Source: Carya illinoinensis
Lineage: Eukaryota > Streptophyta > Magnoliopsida > Fagales > Juglandaceae
Length of the DNA: 64,000 nt
Assembly (NCBI RefSeq): GCF_018687715.1
Contig: NC_056758.1
Span: 11,837,501 to 11,901,500 of the forward strand
Direction: 5' to 3'
Below, piece by piece: positions 24,087-37,631 of the stretch. Position 1 is the stretch's first letter. Each line of letters opens with the position of its first letter. The position numbers and the translations under genes are program-made. Under the pieces are notes generated by a model, which was not told the origin of the DNA, searched no databases, and worked only from the letters and a program-made list of their open reading frames with translations.

Positions 24087-24309
24087 TGTTGAGGATACTC
24101 CCGAATCCTCTCCTAATGCTTAGCAATTCTTTCCTTGTTTATAATAGTTGACCCATGCTGTAATATTCTTGTATGGTTTATTTCCTTCTTGTATAATTTA
24201 TTTCCTTCTGTAATATTGTTTCCTTTCTCATGTAAAGCCATATGTGGTTTGTAATCTTCTATAAATGAAACATATCTCCACGTCTCTATGTGTGGTGGTT
24301 TCACAAACC
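24087..24309 (+). repeat. Left LTR of copia element, 3' end truncated
   Basis: Starts TGTTGAGGATACTCCC. Nearly identical to the right LTR up to 'gtttcacaaacc', where the internal deletion joint begins. The joint shares 'cc' with the integrase-side sequence. Confidence 0.85.
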
Positions 24310-26526
24310 CCTCATTACATAAATTTTCATCTTTTTGGTTGTCGGGTTTTTCCTTGCTTACGTGACTATGCTCTAAATAAATTTTCTCCCCATAGTATAC
24401 TTTGTATTTTTTTAGGGTATTGTCCCATCTACAAAGGCTTCCGTTGCTTAGATCCCACCACCACCAAAATTTATGTTACTCACCATGCCCGATTTGATGA
24501 AACTCATTTTCCCCTCATTCCTAACTCTCCCGTTCGACCCATAACTGCCCTGGACTACTCTGCTTTTAGTGAGCCCCGTCGTGACCCAAACCCATCATCA
24601 TCCGCTGCCTCCCTGCCCTCCCAAACTCTATTCGACTCTACTGCTCAGACAGGGCCCATTAATTGTCGTCTCTATAGTGATCCATCTGTTGAGTTCTTGC
24701 AGGTTTCGTCGAATGAGTCTCCATCTATTTTAGACCGTGACTTTCCCACCCAGCGAGACTCCATTCTTCTACCTGGTCTGTCCGCGAGCCCAGCATGTCC
24801 AGCTCCTGCTGGTTCAGCTCCCCCTGCACCTCTTTCCTCACATCCGATGGTCACCAGTGCTAAAGCAGGCATTTTCTGGCCACGTCACCCTGCTTATCTT
24901 AGCCAGCATACTTCGGGTCTTCTTCATGCTTTGCTCTCCTCCTCTGAGCCTCGCGGGTTTAAATCTTCTGCCAAACATCCTGCTTGGCTTTCTTCTATGG
25001 ATGATGAGATCAAAGCTCTTCATGATAATCATACTTGGGATTTGGTGCCACGTCCATCTAACACAAATATTGTGGGCTCTAAGTGGGTTTTCCGGACAAA
25101 ATATCTCTCTGATGGATCCATTGATTGTCTCGAGGCTCATCTTGTAGCAAAGGGTTATACTCAGCTCCCAGGCCTTGACTATACTGATACCTTCAGCCCC
25201 GTGGTCAAGGCGTCCACTGTTCGGGTTGTTCTCTCTCTTTCCATTTCTCACGGTTGGCCTATCCACCAACTTGACGTCAAAAAAGCTTTTCTTAATGGTG
25301 TTTTGCAGGAAAATGTTTATATGGAGCAATCCCCTAGTTATGTCGACCCTCGCTTTCCTGGCCATGTATGCAAGCTCAAGAAAGCTCTTTATGGACTAAA
25401 GCAAGCACCTCGTGCCTGGTTCCACCGCTTCAATTCCTTTCTACTTAAGCTTGGGTTTTCTTGCAGTTGTGTTGATACCTCTTTATTTGTTCTTCATCGT
25501 CAGAAGCACCTTATTTATCTCCTCTTATATGTGGATGATATTATTATCACTGGCAGTGATCACTCTCTTCTTCATGCCTTCATCTGTCAGCTTCATGCTA
25601 AGTTTGCCATGAAGGACTTGGGTTCTCTTAGTTACTTTCTTGGTCTTGAGGTCACCACTACCTCCGACCGTCTCTTTCTCAGCCAGACCAAGTATGCGCG
25701 TGACATCCTTGCTCGAGCTCAGCTTTTGGACTGCAAACCTGTCACCACTCCCATGGTTGTTGGACAACGCCTCTCCTCTGATGGTTCTCCCTTCTCTGAT
25801 GTCACTCTTTATCGTTCTCTTGTTGGTGCATTACAATACCTAACTATCACTAGGCCTGATCTTGCTCACTCCGTCAACTCTGTTAGTCAGTTCTTGCATG
25901 CTCTTACTGCGGATCATTTTTAGGCGGTTAAGCGAATTCTTCATTATGTCAAGGGCACTCTTCACCTTGGTCTCTCCTTCACAGCCTCTGCCTCTGCCAA
26001 TATTACTGCTTACTCTTATGCTGATTGGGCCGGTTGTCCAGATACTCGTCGCTCCACATCAGGATATTCCATCTATCTTGGCAACAATCTTGTCTCGTTG
26101 AGTGTGAAGAAACAGCCCACTGTCTCTCGGTCTAGTTGTGAATCCGAATATCGTGCCCTTGCCGCCACTGCTGCTGAGGTTCTTTGGTTACAACATCTTC
26201 TTCGAGACTTGCATGTCACTTCATCTGCTTCACCTCTTCTACTTTGTGACAACAAGAGTGCCATATTCCTTAGCTCTAATCCGGTTTCTCACAAGCGCTC
26301 GAAACATATTAATTTGGATTATCATTTTCTTCGTGAACTTGTTGTTGCCGACACCATCCGCACCCAGCATGTTCCCTCTTCCTTACAGATTGCTGATATT
26401 TTCACCAAGAGTGTCTCTCGATCACTCTTCCTCCTCTTTCGCTCCAAGCTTCGCGTGTGCTTCAATCCCTCGCTTAGCTTGCGGGGGGTTGTTGAGGATA
26501 CTCCCGAATCCTCTCCTAATGCTTAG
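24265..26526 (+). pseudogene. Truncated copia pol: integrase C-terminus, RT, RNase H
   Basis: A 552-codon frame (24265-25920) stops at TAG 25921-25923. The same frame then stays open to a TAA-type region, ending at 26526. Order of domains: about 13 residues translated from the LTR; integrase C-terminal segment (NFHLFGCRVFPCLRDYALN, then CIFLGY); variable linker; reverse transcriptase from VGSKWVFRTKYLSDGS (about residue 272) with the LLYVDDIIITG catalytic box at about 420-430. After the nonsense codon comes RNase H with ADWAGCPDTRRSTSGY, LLLCDNKSAIFLSSNP and DYHFLREL. The single stop lies where the sister element has Leu. Gag, protease and the integrase DDE core are gone, so it cannot be autonomous. 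Confidence 0.9.
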
Positions 26527-26718
26527 CAATTCTTTCCTTGTTTATAATAGTTGACCCATGCTGTAATATTCTTGTATGGTTTATTTCCTTCTTGTATAAT
26601 TTATTTCCTTCTGTAATATTGTTTCCTTTCTCATGTAAAGCCATATGTGGTTTGTAATCTTCTATAAATGAAACATATCTCCACCTCTCTATGTGTGGTG
26701 GTTTCACAAACCTTCTCA
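26490..26718 (+). repeat. Right LTR of copia element
   Basis: TGTTGAGG...CCTTCTCA, 229 bp. Its end matches the LTR terminus of the related element at 33.5-39.5 kb (reverse complement, ...AAACCTTCTCA followed by that element's primer site). Confidence 0.9.
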
Positions 26719-28032
26719 GTGCCAAAAAGAGAGATCGAAAAAAGCAAGCGGCAATGACGTGAATGGGTTTGTTGGGCGGCACTTTCGTAGAACTGAGGCA
26801 CTGCTGACTGACTTCGGTTGGTAACTTGGTGTACAGTGGGTTTACCTTGTGTGGGGAAGACTTCGTGGTGCAGAGCTTCAGCCTATAGTTCACGCATGAG
26901 CTTTAATAATGGAGGGGTGAAGAGGGACGTTGACAAAACAGAGGGTAACACCATATTACTTGGCTCTCGGCGCAAATCTAGGTTCAAATGATGAGGCAAC
27001 CTTGGTAATATTCTGCAGGGTACTTTAAAGGGAGCAGCTGGATGTGTTTAGATGGCACATAAGTGAAGCACTAAAACCATGAGAGAGTGCAGAACTGGAG
27101 AAGTGGGGGCTGTAAAGAAAAACATGGCAAAGAACTTACTGCACAATGGATGCCGAACTGCCTTAGCATTTGAGGAAGAAAATGGGTTGTATATGAGTAT
27201 GTGAGGTTTGAAAATCAGTGGAGAAAACGTGGGAGGCAGTGGCTTTGAACTTGGAGACCTGGTGAGGCAACCCTAGCTAGAACAGGAAGAAGTGGTGTTG
27301 AACGTGCATGGTTTTTGCTTAAACTAGAACCATGTGTGGTTGATCTCTGCACTCGGGTTGAACTATTTCATGGGTTGAACCCTTGGGTCCTTGGTTAACT
27401 CAATCCATGGGCAGAAAACATGTACGTAACTCAATCCAATGGTTTATCTTTAAACCTCAATAGATTAAGAATCTACTATCTTTTGGACTCAATTCTAATT
27501 CCTTTTGGCTTTTATAGACCTCATGAATAATAATGAGTTTAAGGCCTATTTTATCTCCTAAAAATTAAAAACCCGGTATGAAATAAATATCATGCATCAA
27601 CTAAAGAAATAAATGACTATATAACAAATAAAATCTCTCTAAATTTAGAGTTTAGGGTTCTATGTACACAGAGTGTATATGGGCCCTCTGCACTCACTTT
27701 CCTTACCCTCATATTTACCACTACTATTACTTCTACCACTACATACATTACACTTAGGTATAGTCCAAAATTAACACTACAACAGAGTTTATTGAGCTTC
27801 ATGAAGAAGTAAAACGAAGTAAACGTTCTACAAATTTGGGAATAGAACTTGCAAATATATTAGCCTATAGAAATATTAAAATATCTACCCTGATTTCGTC
27901 ACATTATATAAATTTGCTCTCTCCAAACGAAGGATATAGTTTTGGAGACAGCTTTATATAGCAAACTATAGGGTTTATAGTTTATGCTTAAAACTTGGAA
28001 GTTCAAACCCCAAATGTAATAACTTGTATAAT
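26719..28032. other. Intergenic, nothing recognised
   Basis: About 1.3 kb with only short unsupported frames. Confidence 0.5.
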
Positions 28033-28229
28033 TTTTGGATACCAAAACCATCTTAACCCATCTCATTTCATCTTATCGATCTCATCATTACAACTTTAAT
28101 AAATTTCTACAAAATATAATTATAAACAATTTAACTTTTTTAAATTTCAAAACTATAATAATATTAAAAAATAATATTTTATTTAACTTTTAACTTTTCA
28201 TCTTAATTTATCACTATCTAAATGTAACC
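28033..28229. mobile_element. MITE copy A (window family)
   Basis: Shares with copies at 29.0, 42.1 and 52.1 kb the layout: 'catctcatttcatctta' near one end, 'caaaatataatnataaa' inside, and 'ttaacttttcatcttaa...cactat' near the other end. About 200 bp, AT-rich, non-coding. Confidence 0.55.
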
Positions 28230-28684
28230 TTATACATTGGAAAGATTGAGATATAAATCTGCCGTATGTTTTCTTGTAGGAACGGTCAACCCAACAATCG
28301 AGGAAGACAGAATAAAATGCTTCCGTTGCAACTTGTTTTTTCCCATTAATTTTTAAGGTTTGAATGTTCTTAAAAAATAATTAAGTGTTCTTTTTAAAAT
28401 TAGCTAATTTTCAAGTTATATTTATTTGAACTACAGTTTTTTAAATAGTTATTTTTCTAGTTTTGAGGATTTTTTGGACATAGCAATCAGAGCATTTTTT
28501 AAAGGCTTCTTCCTTTGTTTTTTTGACACGTCCGTATGCATTTGGTGTTCATGTGGCGAGTGCCATGTCAACATTTCCTTTCAATAAGTTAGCAAGAAGT
28601 TGGGCGTGATCCCTTCCGGATATGGTACATACATTGTGGATTTTTTCCTTTAAAATTATACCCTATGGACCAATACAAATGGAT

Positions 28685-28688
28685 CCCC

Positions 28689-28715
<27 letters not shown>
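28685..28715. repeat. Homopolymer junction C20-A11
   Basis: Twenty C followed directly by eleven A. Length is likely unreliable in any assembly. Confidence 0.9.
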
Positions 28716-28720
<5 letters not shown>

Positions 28721-28763
28721 GAAGAATCATACTCATTTATTTGCAATGTTGGCTGAATATTTG

Positions 28764-28990
28764 CACATATGGCCCTAGGGCTGCTACCCTCCCCATTATA
28801 AGGGGGCGGGTAGCTACCATTCCCGAAGCCAAACCCCGTCCCCCCCTAGGCAGGGTGCCCATAGTTTTGAATCTTGTTCCGTGGTCAGGATTTTCTGTTT
28901 CGGTATAGTACCCGGTATACTATACATACTCATTCCATTTCATTCCAAATGTCGGTCCTTTTTGGCAAATTTCAGACTACATTCCATTCT
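28764..28990. mobile_element. Possible hAT-type terminal fragments
   Basis: 'ctagggctgctaccc' at about 28766 is followed by a G/C-rich inverted segment ('gggggcgggtagctacc'). Next to it lies a second motif, 'atagttttgaatcttgttccg...ggtatagtacccggtatac'. These resemble termini of plant hAT-like elements, but the other ends are not identified. Confidence 0.3.
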
Positions 28991-28998
28991 GAACCGTT

Positions 28999-29213
28999 GG
29001 CCTCGTTTGGATTTAGAGCTGATTTCAACTCATTTCATCTAATCATTAGAACTTTTTTAAATTCTTACACAAAATATAATAAACCATTCAATTTTTTCAA
29101 ATTTAAAAAAAAATAATAATATAAATAAATAATATTCTAACAATATTTTATTCAATTTTCAACTTTTATCTTAACTCATCTCATCTTAACTCACTATTCA
29201 AACTTCACCAGTG
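28999..29213. mobile_element. MITE copy B (best preserved)
   Basis: Begins GGCCTCGTTTGGATTTAGAG and ends AACTCACTATTCAAAC. Imperfect inverted ends carry '(a)actcatttcatct' and '(a)actcatctcatct'. About 215 bp, AT-rich, no ORF. Confidence 0.65.
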
Positions 29214-32379
<3,166 letters not shown>

Positions 32380-32380
<1 letters not shown>

Positions 32381-33390
32381 GACACACTTGTTGATGATGA
32401 CCCCTTCTTCATCACTCTCTTACAAAAGTGGAGGAAAGGGTTGTAATAGCACCCTAATACAACTTACTAATATTATGGTCCAAGCAGAACCTATTGATGG
32501 TGAAAAGAGTTCTCCTACAAAAAAAGTTCAAACAGGTGCATCTTTCAATATAAAAGAGGATAACTTCCTCATCTCAGATTGGCTCAATATTAACATTGAT
32601 GCTATAAGGGATACTAATAAGAAATTCACTCAAATATGAGAAAGAATTTATAATTTTTATCATGAATATAAAAAATCAAATATAATAAACCGTTTTGTCA
32701 GCTTTTTGATGAATCGGTGGTTCTTGATTTAGAAATTCACAAATAATTTTTGTGCAAGTTTAGCATAGGTAGAATCATTGCACCCAAGTGGTGCAATAGA
32801 GCAAGAAAATGTACGTAATCTTTTCCTTTAATTATGTAATTATGTATGGCTGATTTATGAACTAACAATATTCGATAAACTTTGTAGATTGAGAAGACAA
32901 AGCTTATATACAAAGAGATGGAGAGGGCACCTTCACAATGGAGCACTGACACCAACCAAAATGGCAACAACACATCATGACCCTTGGTACGAGGAGAAAG
33001 CCACATGATAAGCGTCCAGCCATTAAGAAGGAAAGTGAAGTTGAGGGCGACATTGTGGATGAGAATGTGAAGGTTTTTGGTGAGAGACCTCGAGGAAAAA
33101 AAGTTGAGAAATAAAGGGAGAGCAAGTAGAAGTTCTTGGAAGACCACAACACTGAGATTAACAATGTCATAGCTCGAATGACTAAAGATAGACATAGATG
33201 CATAATAGAGAGGAGAACAACTGTGCTGAAGGTAGAGGGTGATAGATGTACAAAATTTGAACTAAATAAGAAGAAATGTGAGACCAACATGATGAGAATA
33301 GATCTTGCTAGCATGAATGTCATGCAGCAAGAATACTTCCTTAATATCCAGAGGCAATTATTTGAGGCATCGAAATCCCATTCCAGAGGT
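32380..33390 (+). pseudogene. NAM-associated-domain (GST-T3-like) protein pseudogene
   Basis: The frame 32388-32636 encodes GASFNIKEDNFLISDWLNINID, then RDTNKKF. After a stop it continues with RIYNFYHEYKKSN, MNRW and FCASLA. This is the N-terminal signature of plant proteins annotated 'NAM-associated' or 'GST T3-like', where EEDxLLVSAWLNxSLD...GTxQ and LMNRW are conserved. A GT-AG intron fits at 32811-32887, then EKTKLIYKEMERA. A charged C-terminal helix region (33136-33390: EINNVIARMTKD, CETNMMRIDLASMN) follows. Several in-frame stops (32637, about 32946, 33111) make it a pseudogene. Such proteins are often linked to PIF/Harbinger-type elements, but no transposase is evident here. Confidence 0.6.
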
Positions 33391-33507
33391 ACATCTCCTT
33401 TAACACCTAAATTGAGGTGTGTAACTAGTTGTAGAATGCATTTTAATTTTATTTTAGTGGCTGCCTAGCCACATGTGGGCAGGAGAAACGTGTGGCTGGG
33501 TAGCAAC

Positions 33508-33731
33508 TGAGAAGGTTTAGTGAAACCACCACACTTTGTGTTGGTGAGTCTATGTTATTATATAGTTGCATTTACATGAGTATATATGGAAATTACATAT
33601 AGAGATTGATTACAAATAAATGAGAGAAAATCAAGTAAATAAAGGAAAGAATAAGGCTACACTAATCACGGGTCAATGAAGACTATAAAAGGAAAGTCTT
33701 GTATTAGGGCAGAGGATCTTCATCCTCAACA
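33508..33731 (-). repeat. 3' LTR of nested copia element
   Basis: Plus strand TGAGAAGGTTTAG...CATCCTCAACA, 224 bp. Confidence 0.93.
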
Positions 33732-36289
33732 CCCCCCCGCAAGCTGAGCGTCGGATTGGAACGAACGTGAAGCTTGGAGCGAAAAAATTCAAAAAGAGGA
33801 CGAGGAACACTTTTGGTGAAGATGTCAGCAACTTGGAGATGAGAGGGCACATATTGCGTGTGGAGTTTGCCAGCAACAACAAGTTCTCGAAGGAAATGGT
33901 AGTCCAGTTCAACATGCTTGGCCCGTTTGTGCGAAACGGGGTTGGAGCTCAAGAAGATGGCACTTTTGTTGTCGCATAAGAGAAGGGGCCGCTGAGGAAG
34001 AGGAACCTGGAGGTCCTGAAGAAGATGTGTAAGCCAAAGAAGTTCAGCAGCAGTGTGTGCAAGGGCACGATACTCAGATTCGCAGCTGGAGCGAGAAACA
34101 GTAGGTTGCTTCTTAGCACTCCAAGAGACCAGATTGTCACCAAGATAAATAGAGTAGCCAGAGGTAGAGCGACGAGTGTCAGGACAACCTGCCCAGTCAG
34201 CATCAGAGTAAGCAACTAGAGCACCAGGGGCAGCAGAGGAGCGAAAAGTAAGGCCAAAATGAAGAGTGCCTTTAATATAGCGAAGGATACGCTTAACAGC
34301 AAGAAAATGATCTTCAGTGGGAGCATGCAGAAATTGGCTAACAGAGTTGACAGCATGAGCAATATCAGGGCGCGTGATGGTCAAATATTGGAGAGCACCA
34401 ACAAGAGACCGATAAAGCGTGGGGTCTGAAAACAGGGGACCATTAGCAGACAGATGCTGAGAAACAACCATGGGAGTGTGGACAGGTTTGCTGTCAAGTA
34501 ACTGAGCTCGAGTAAGGATGTCCCGGGCATATTTCAGCTGACTGAGAAAGAGACCATCTGCAGTTGATGAAGCTTCAAGACCAAGAAAGTAACTGAGAGA
34601 ACCCAAATCTTTTGTGGCAAACTCAGAATTGAGTTTACAAGTAAAGCTGGTAAGAAGAGATGGGTTGTTGCCAGTAACAATAATATCATCAACATAAAGA
34701 AGCAAATAAATAATGTCAGAGTGCTTATGAAAGACAAAAAGTGAAGGGTCAGCACGGCTGCACAAGAAACCAATCTGTGTGAGAAAAGTGCTGAAACGCT
34801 GGAACCAGGCACGAGGAGCTTGTTTGAGACCATAGAGGGCTTTCTTCAACTGACAAACATGATTAGGAAAACGTGGATCAATGTACCCAGGAGGTTGTTC
34901 CATATAAACGTTTTCAGTAATAGTGTCGTTAAGAAAAGCATTCTTAACATCAAGTTGACGAAGAGGCCATTTGTTGGTCACAGCAATGGAAAGTACAACA
35001 CGAACAGTGGTGGCCTTGATAACAGGACTAAAAGTATCAGTATAGTCAAGACCAGGTACCTGTGTATAGCCCTTAGCAACAAGGCGAGCTTTGAGACGCT
35101 CAATAGAACCATCAGGTAGATATTTGGTCCGAAACACCCATTTGGAGCCCACAATGTTGGTGTTGGCGGGACGGGGAACCAAAATCCAGGTATGATTAGT
35201 TTGCAAGGCTTGGACTTCTTCATCCATGGCAGCAAGCCAGGCAGGATTCTTAGATGCAGATTTAAATCCTTTAGGCTCAGTAGAAACAAGAAGAGCAGAA
35301 AGAAGGCCAGAGGATGCCAAGACACCAAGGTTTGCCGGATGGCGGGTCTTAAAAATACCAGCTTTAGCTCGTGTGAGCATTGGATGAGAGCCCAACGGAA
35401 AAACAGGAGCAGGAACATCTTGTGGAACAGGAGATGGCGAGCGAGAAGCCGGGTGTGGCGAAGAAGGACCTGCAAAAGAATCAGTGACCTGCAAAGACTC
35501 ATCCACAGGATCAGTACAAATAGCACACGGGGTGGATCCGGAAAAAGTAATGTGTGGAGAATGGTGATCAGGGGAAGAGGGAGGGAGGTCTATCTGGAGA
35601 AGACTAGGTTCCAAGAAATTAGAAAATTGGAGAGAGGAAAGGGATTGAGCCTGGGAGGTGGTAATGAAGGGGAAATAATTTTCATCAAATTGGGCATGTC
35701 GAGTGATATATAGCCTAGAAGTGATGGGGTCAAAGCAACGAAACCCTTTATGAGAGGGATGGTAACCCAAAAAAATACAAGGAATACTGCGAGGAGAAAG
35801 TTTGTTAGGCATATAATCACGTAGACAAGGATAAACACGACAGCCAAAAGGATGAAAATTTTCATAATTAGGAGATGAGCCATATAAGAGTTCAAACGGG
35901 GACTTACCTCCAAGAAGTGGTGTGGGCAAACGGTTGATGATGTAAGCTGCAGTGCTGAAGGCGTCAACCCAGAAACGAGGTGAAAGATGAGAGTGAAAAA
36001 GGAGGGCCAAGCCGGTCTCAGTGATATGGCGGTGTTTGCGTTCGGCGCGGCCATTTTGAGCGGGTGTATATGGGCAAGAAATTTGATGATGAATGCCAGA
36101 AGTACGGAGATGAGCTTTGAAGCAAGTGCTAGTAAATTCACCTCCACCATCACTTTGAAAAACTTTGATATGAGTAGAAAATTGATTTTCAACGAATTTT
36201 TGAAATTGGGTGAAAATCTCGTAAAAATCAGATTTGAATTTCAAAGGATAAAGCCAAGTGAAACGTGAATAATCATCAATAAAGAGAAC
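33704..36289 (-). CDS. Copia pol: integrase core, RT, RNase H (second part of split frame)
   Basis: An open frame of about 860 element codons follows the solo LTR. An ATG inside the insertion extends it to 36316, and those first residues are not copia. Integrase residues are seen as DDYSRFTW, then FQSDGGGEF (about residues 53-61) and PAQNGRAERKH (about 86-96), giving the D and E of the catalytic triad. The C-terminal integrase segment has FHPFGCRVYPCLRDY. Reverse transcriptase starts near VGSKWVFRTKYLPDGS (about 390), with LLLYVDDIIVTG at about 538-549. RNase H has SDADWAGCPDTRRSTSGY, LLLCDNKSAIFLSSN and ADIFTKSV. No stop or frameshift is seen. The stop codon lies inside the 3' LTR. Confidence 0.9.
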   Translation of the reverse strand, partial: VLFIDDYSRFTWLYPLKFKSDFYEIFTQFQKFVENQFSTHIKVFQSDGGGEFTSTCFKAHLRTSGIHHQISCPYTPAQNGRAERKHRHITETGLALLFHSHLSPRFWVDAFSTAAYIINRLPTPLLGGKSPFELLYGSSPNYENFHPFGCRVYPCLRDYMPNKLSPRSIPCIFLGYHPSHKGFRCFDPITSRLYITRHAQFDENYFPFITTSQAQSLSSLQFSNFLEPSLLQIDLPPSSPDHHSPHITFSGSTPCAICTDPVDESLQVTDSFAGPSSPHPASRSPSPVPQDVPAPVFPLGSHPMLTRAKAGIFKTRHPANLGVLASSGLLSALLVSTEPKGFKSASKNPAWLAAMDEEVQALQTNHTWILVPRPANTNIVGSKWVFRTKYLPDGSIERLKARLVAKGYTQVPGLDYTDTFSPVIKATTVRVVLSIAVTNKWPLRQLDVKNAFLNDTITENVYMEQPPGYIDPRFPNHVCQLKKALYGLKQAPRAWFQRFSTFLTQIGFLCSRADPSLFVFHKHSDIIYLLLYVDDIIVTGNNPSLLTSFTCKLNSEFATKDLGSLSYFLGLEASSTADGLFLSQLKYARDILTRAQLLDSKPVHTPMVVSQHLSANGPLFSDPTLYRSLVGALQYLTITRPDIAHAVNSVSQFLHAPTEDHFLAVKRILRYIKGTLHFGLTFRSSAAPGALVAYSDADWAGCPDTRRSTSGYSIYLGDNLVSWSAKKQPTVSRSSCESEYRALAHTAAELLWLTHLLQDLQVPLPQRPLLLCDNKSAIFLSSNPVSHKRAKHVELDYHFLRELVVAGKLHTQYVPSHLQVADIFTKSVPRPLFEFFRSKLHVRSNPTLSLRGGVEDEDPLP

Positions 36290-37631
36290 TGTTGAACTCA
36301 AGATTTCAAGTTTCATGTGATTATAAATCTACACATGGATTTTGATGATAACAAATGAATTCAAAGAATAAAGAAGTCTCAAGCTCAAGTTGTCTACACA
36401 ATGGAGTCAAGCACATCAAGGAAACAAGCATGAGCAAGAAGGGAACAAGTTCACATTAAAATTATAGAGTAATGTTGTAAATCTCTTCAAAATTCGAAAT
36501 TAGGATTAATGCTCAAAATTAATATTTTATCATAAAGCATTAAAATACATTTTCCACATGTGCATGAATATTTTTGAAAATTAAATTTGAAAATTTTGAA
36601 AGATGATTGATTGTCATCTTTTGTATGTGCATGCCTTGATTAAAGGGTTGAACTTTGAAAATATTAAAGATGATTGATTGTCATCTTTCACATGTGCATG
36701 TTTTATTTGAATATTTTCAAAAGTGATTGATGCTTTTTTAGACTTATACAAAAAGTAAAAGATTAGGCTTGAATTTTTTGAAAATGAAAGTGTGCTCATT
36801 TTGTCATATGCCAAAAGTAAAAGATTAGGTTTTATTTTTTTGAAAAAGTGAATGATGTTGTCTTTAACAATTGAGAAAGAAGAACCTTTTATTTGAATTC
36901 TTTGAAAAAGTGAATGATGTTGTCTTTGACAATTGAAAAAGAAGAACCTTTTATTTGAATTTTTTGAAAAAGTGAATGATGTTGTCTTTGACATGTGAAT
37001 CTTTTTAAATTTGAATATGAAGTCTCATATGCCTATAAATAGATCATTTGAGAGCTTCACATTCACAACACCAAGAGCATACAACATTCATTCAAAGCTT
37101 TCATTCTCTCTTCTCTAAACATTGAGCCTTAATCCTTGTTCATTTTGAGAGATATAGCTTGCGCTGTATTGTTCTTATTTCACTCGTTGAGAAGTGTTTT
37201 CTGATAACCTACCCACTATCAGCTTTTGTATCAGAAAAAGGGTGTGTATAACCCTTGTGTGTGTAGAAAGTATTCTACACAGGGAATAGTTGAATCACCA
37301 CGTGTAAGGTGATTGCAAGTGTAGAGGGTGTTCTACACGAATCCTTTGTAGCGGTATTGTTCAAAGGTGTAATAGGTTTCTATCTCCACCTGAAGGAGGT
37401 TGAATAGTGAATTTGGGAATCCTCAAGGGGTAGCTTGAGGCGAGGACGTAGGCAGTGGGGCCGAACCTCGTTAACATACTGAGTTTGCTTCTCTCTTACC
37501 CTTACTCCTTATATTTATTGTTATTTCATATTTTGTTTATATTTTATATTATATATTTGATTTATAATTGTTATTTTTTTTTTAATACAACTCAATTCAC
37601 CCCCCCTCTTGTGTTAGTCATCTGGGCAACA
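36290..37631 (+). mobile_element. Solo LTR inserted in the copia integrase
   Basis: 1342 bp bounded by TGTTG...CAACA and flanked on both sides by AGAAC (36285-36289 and 37632-37636), interrupting the codons for TYYVL-FIDDYSRF. No internal coding region or second LTR is present, as expected for a solo LTR left by recombination between two LTRs. The start ('catggattttgatgataacaaa') and the 3' part ('gaggacgtaggcagtggggccgaacc', 'caattcaccccccctc') resemble SIRE/Maximus-type copia LTRs. A tandem 62-bp repeat lies inside. Confidence 0.93.
36838..37010. repeat. 62-bp tandem repeat, about 2.7 copies
   Basis: 'tgaaaaagtgaatgatgttgtcttt' starts at 36841, 36903 and 36965 (exact 62-bp spacing). The first two copies continue with 'gaagaaccttttatttgaat'. 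Confidence 0.9.

Larger units (their letters stand above)
24087..26718 (+). mobile_element. Young Ty1/copia element lacking gag, protease and most of integrase
   Basis: The direct repeats beginning TGTTGAGGATACTCCC at 24087 and 26490 align over 219 bp (24087-24305, 26490-26708) with one substitution that I can see (cacg/cacc). The right LTR runs on to CCTTCTCA at 26718. The left copy loses its last bases, and the sequence jumps straight into the C-terminal part of integrase. A polypurine tract (gcgggggg, 26481-26488) precedes the right LTR. No primer site is left and the five flanking bases do not match (ttacc versus gtgcc). Either a deletion plus flank change or inter-element recombination could explain this. 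It belongs to the same broad family as the copia element at 33.5-39.5 kb (Ale/Retrofit-like). Confidence 0.9.

Noticed and set aside
34820..36268. Plus-strand frames of 93-173 codons
   Set aside because: Shadows of the copia pol frame on the opposite strand.
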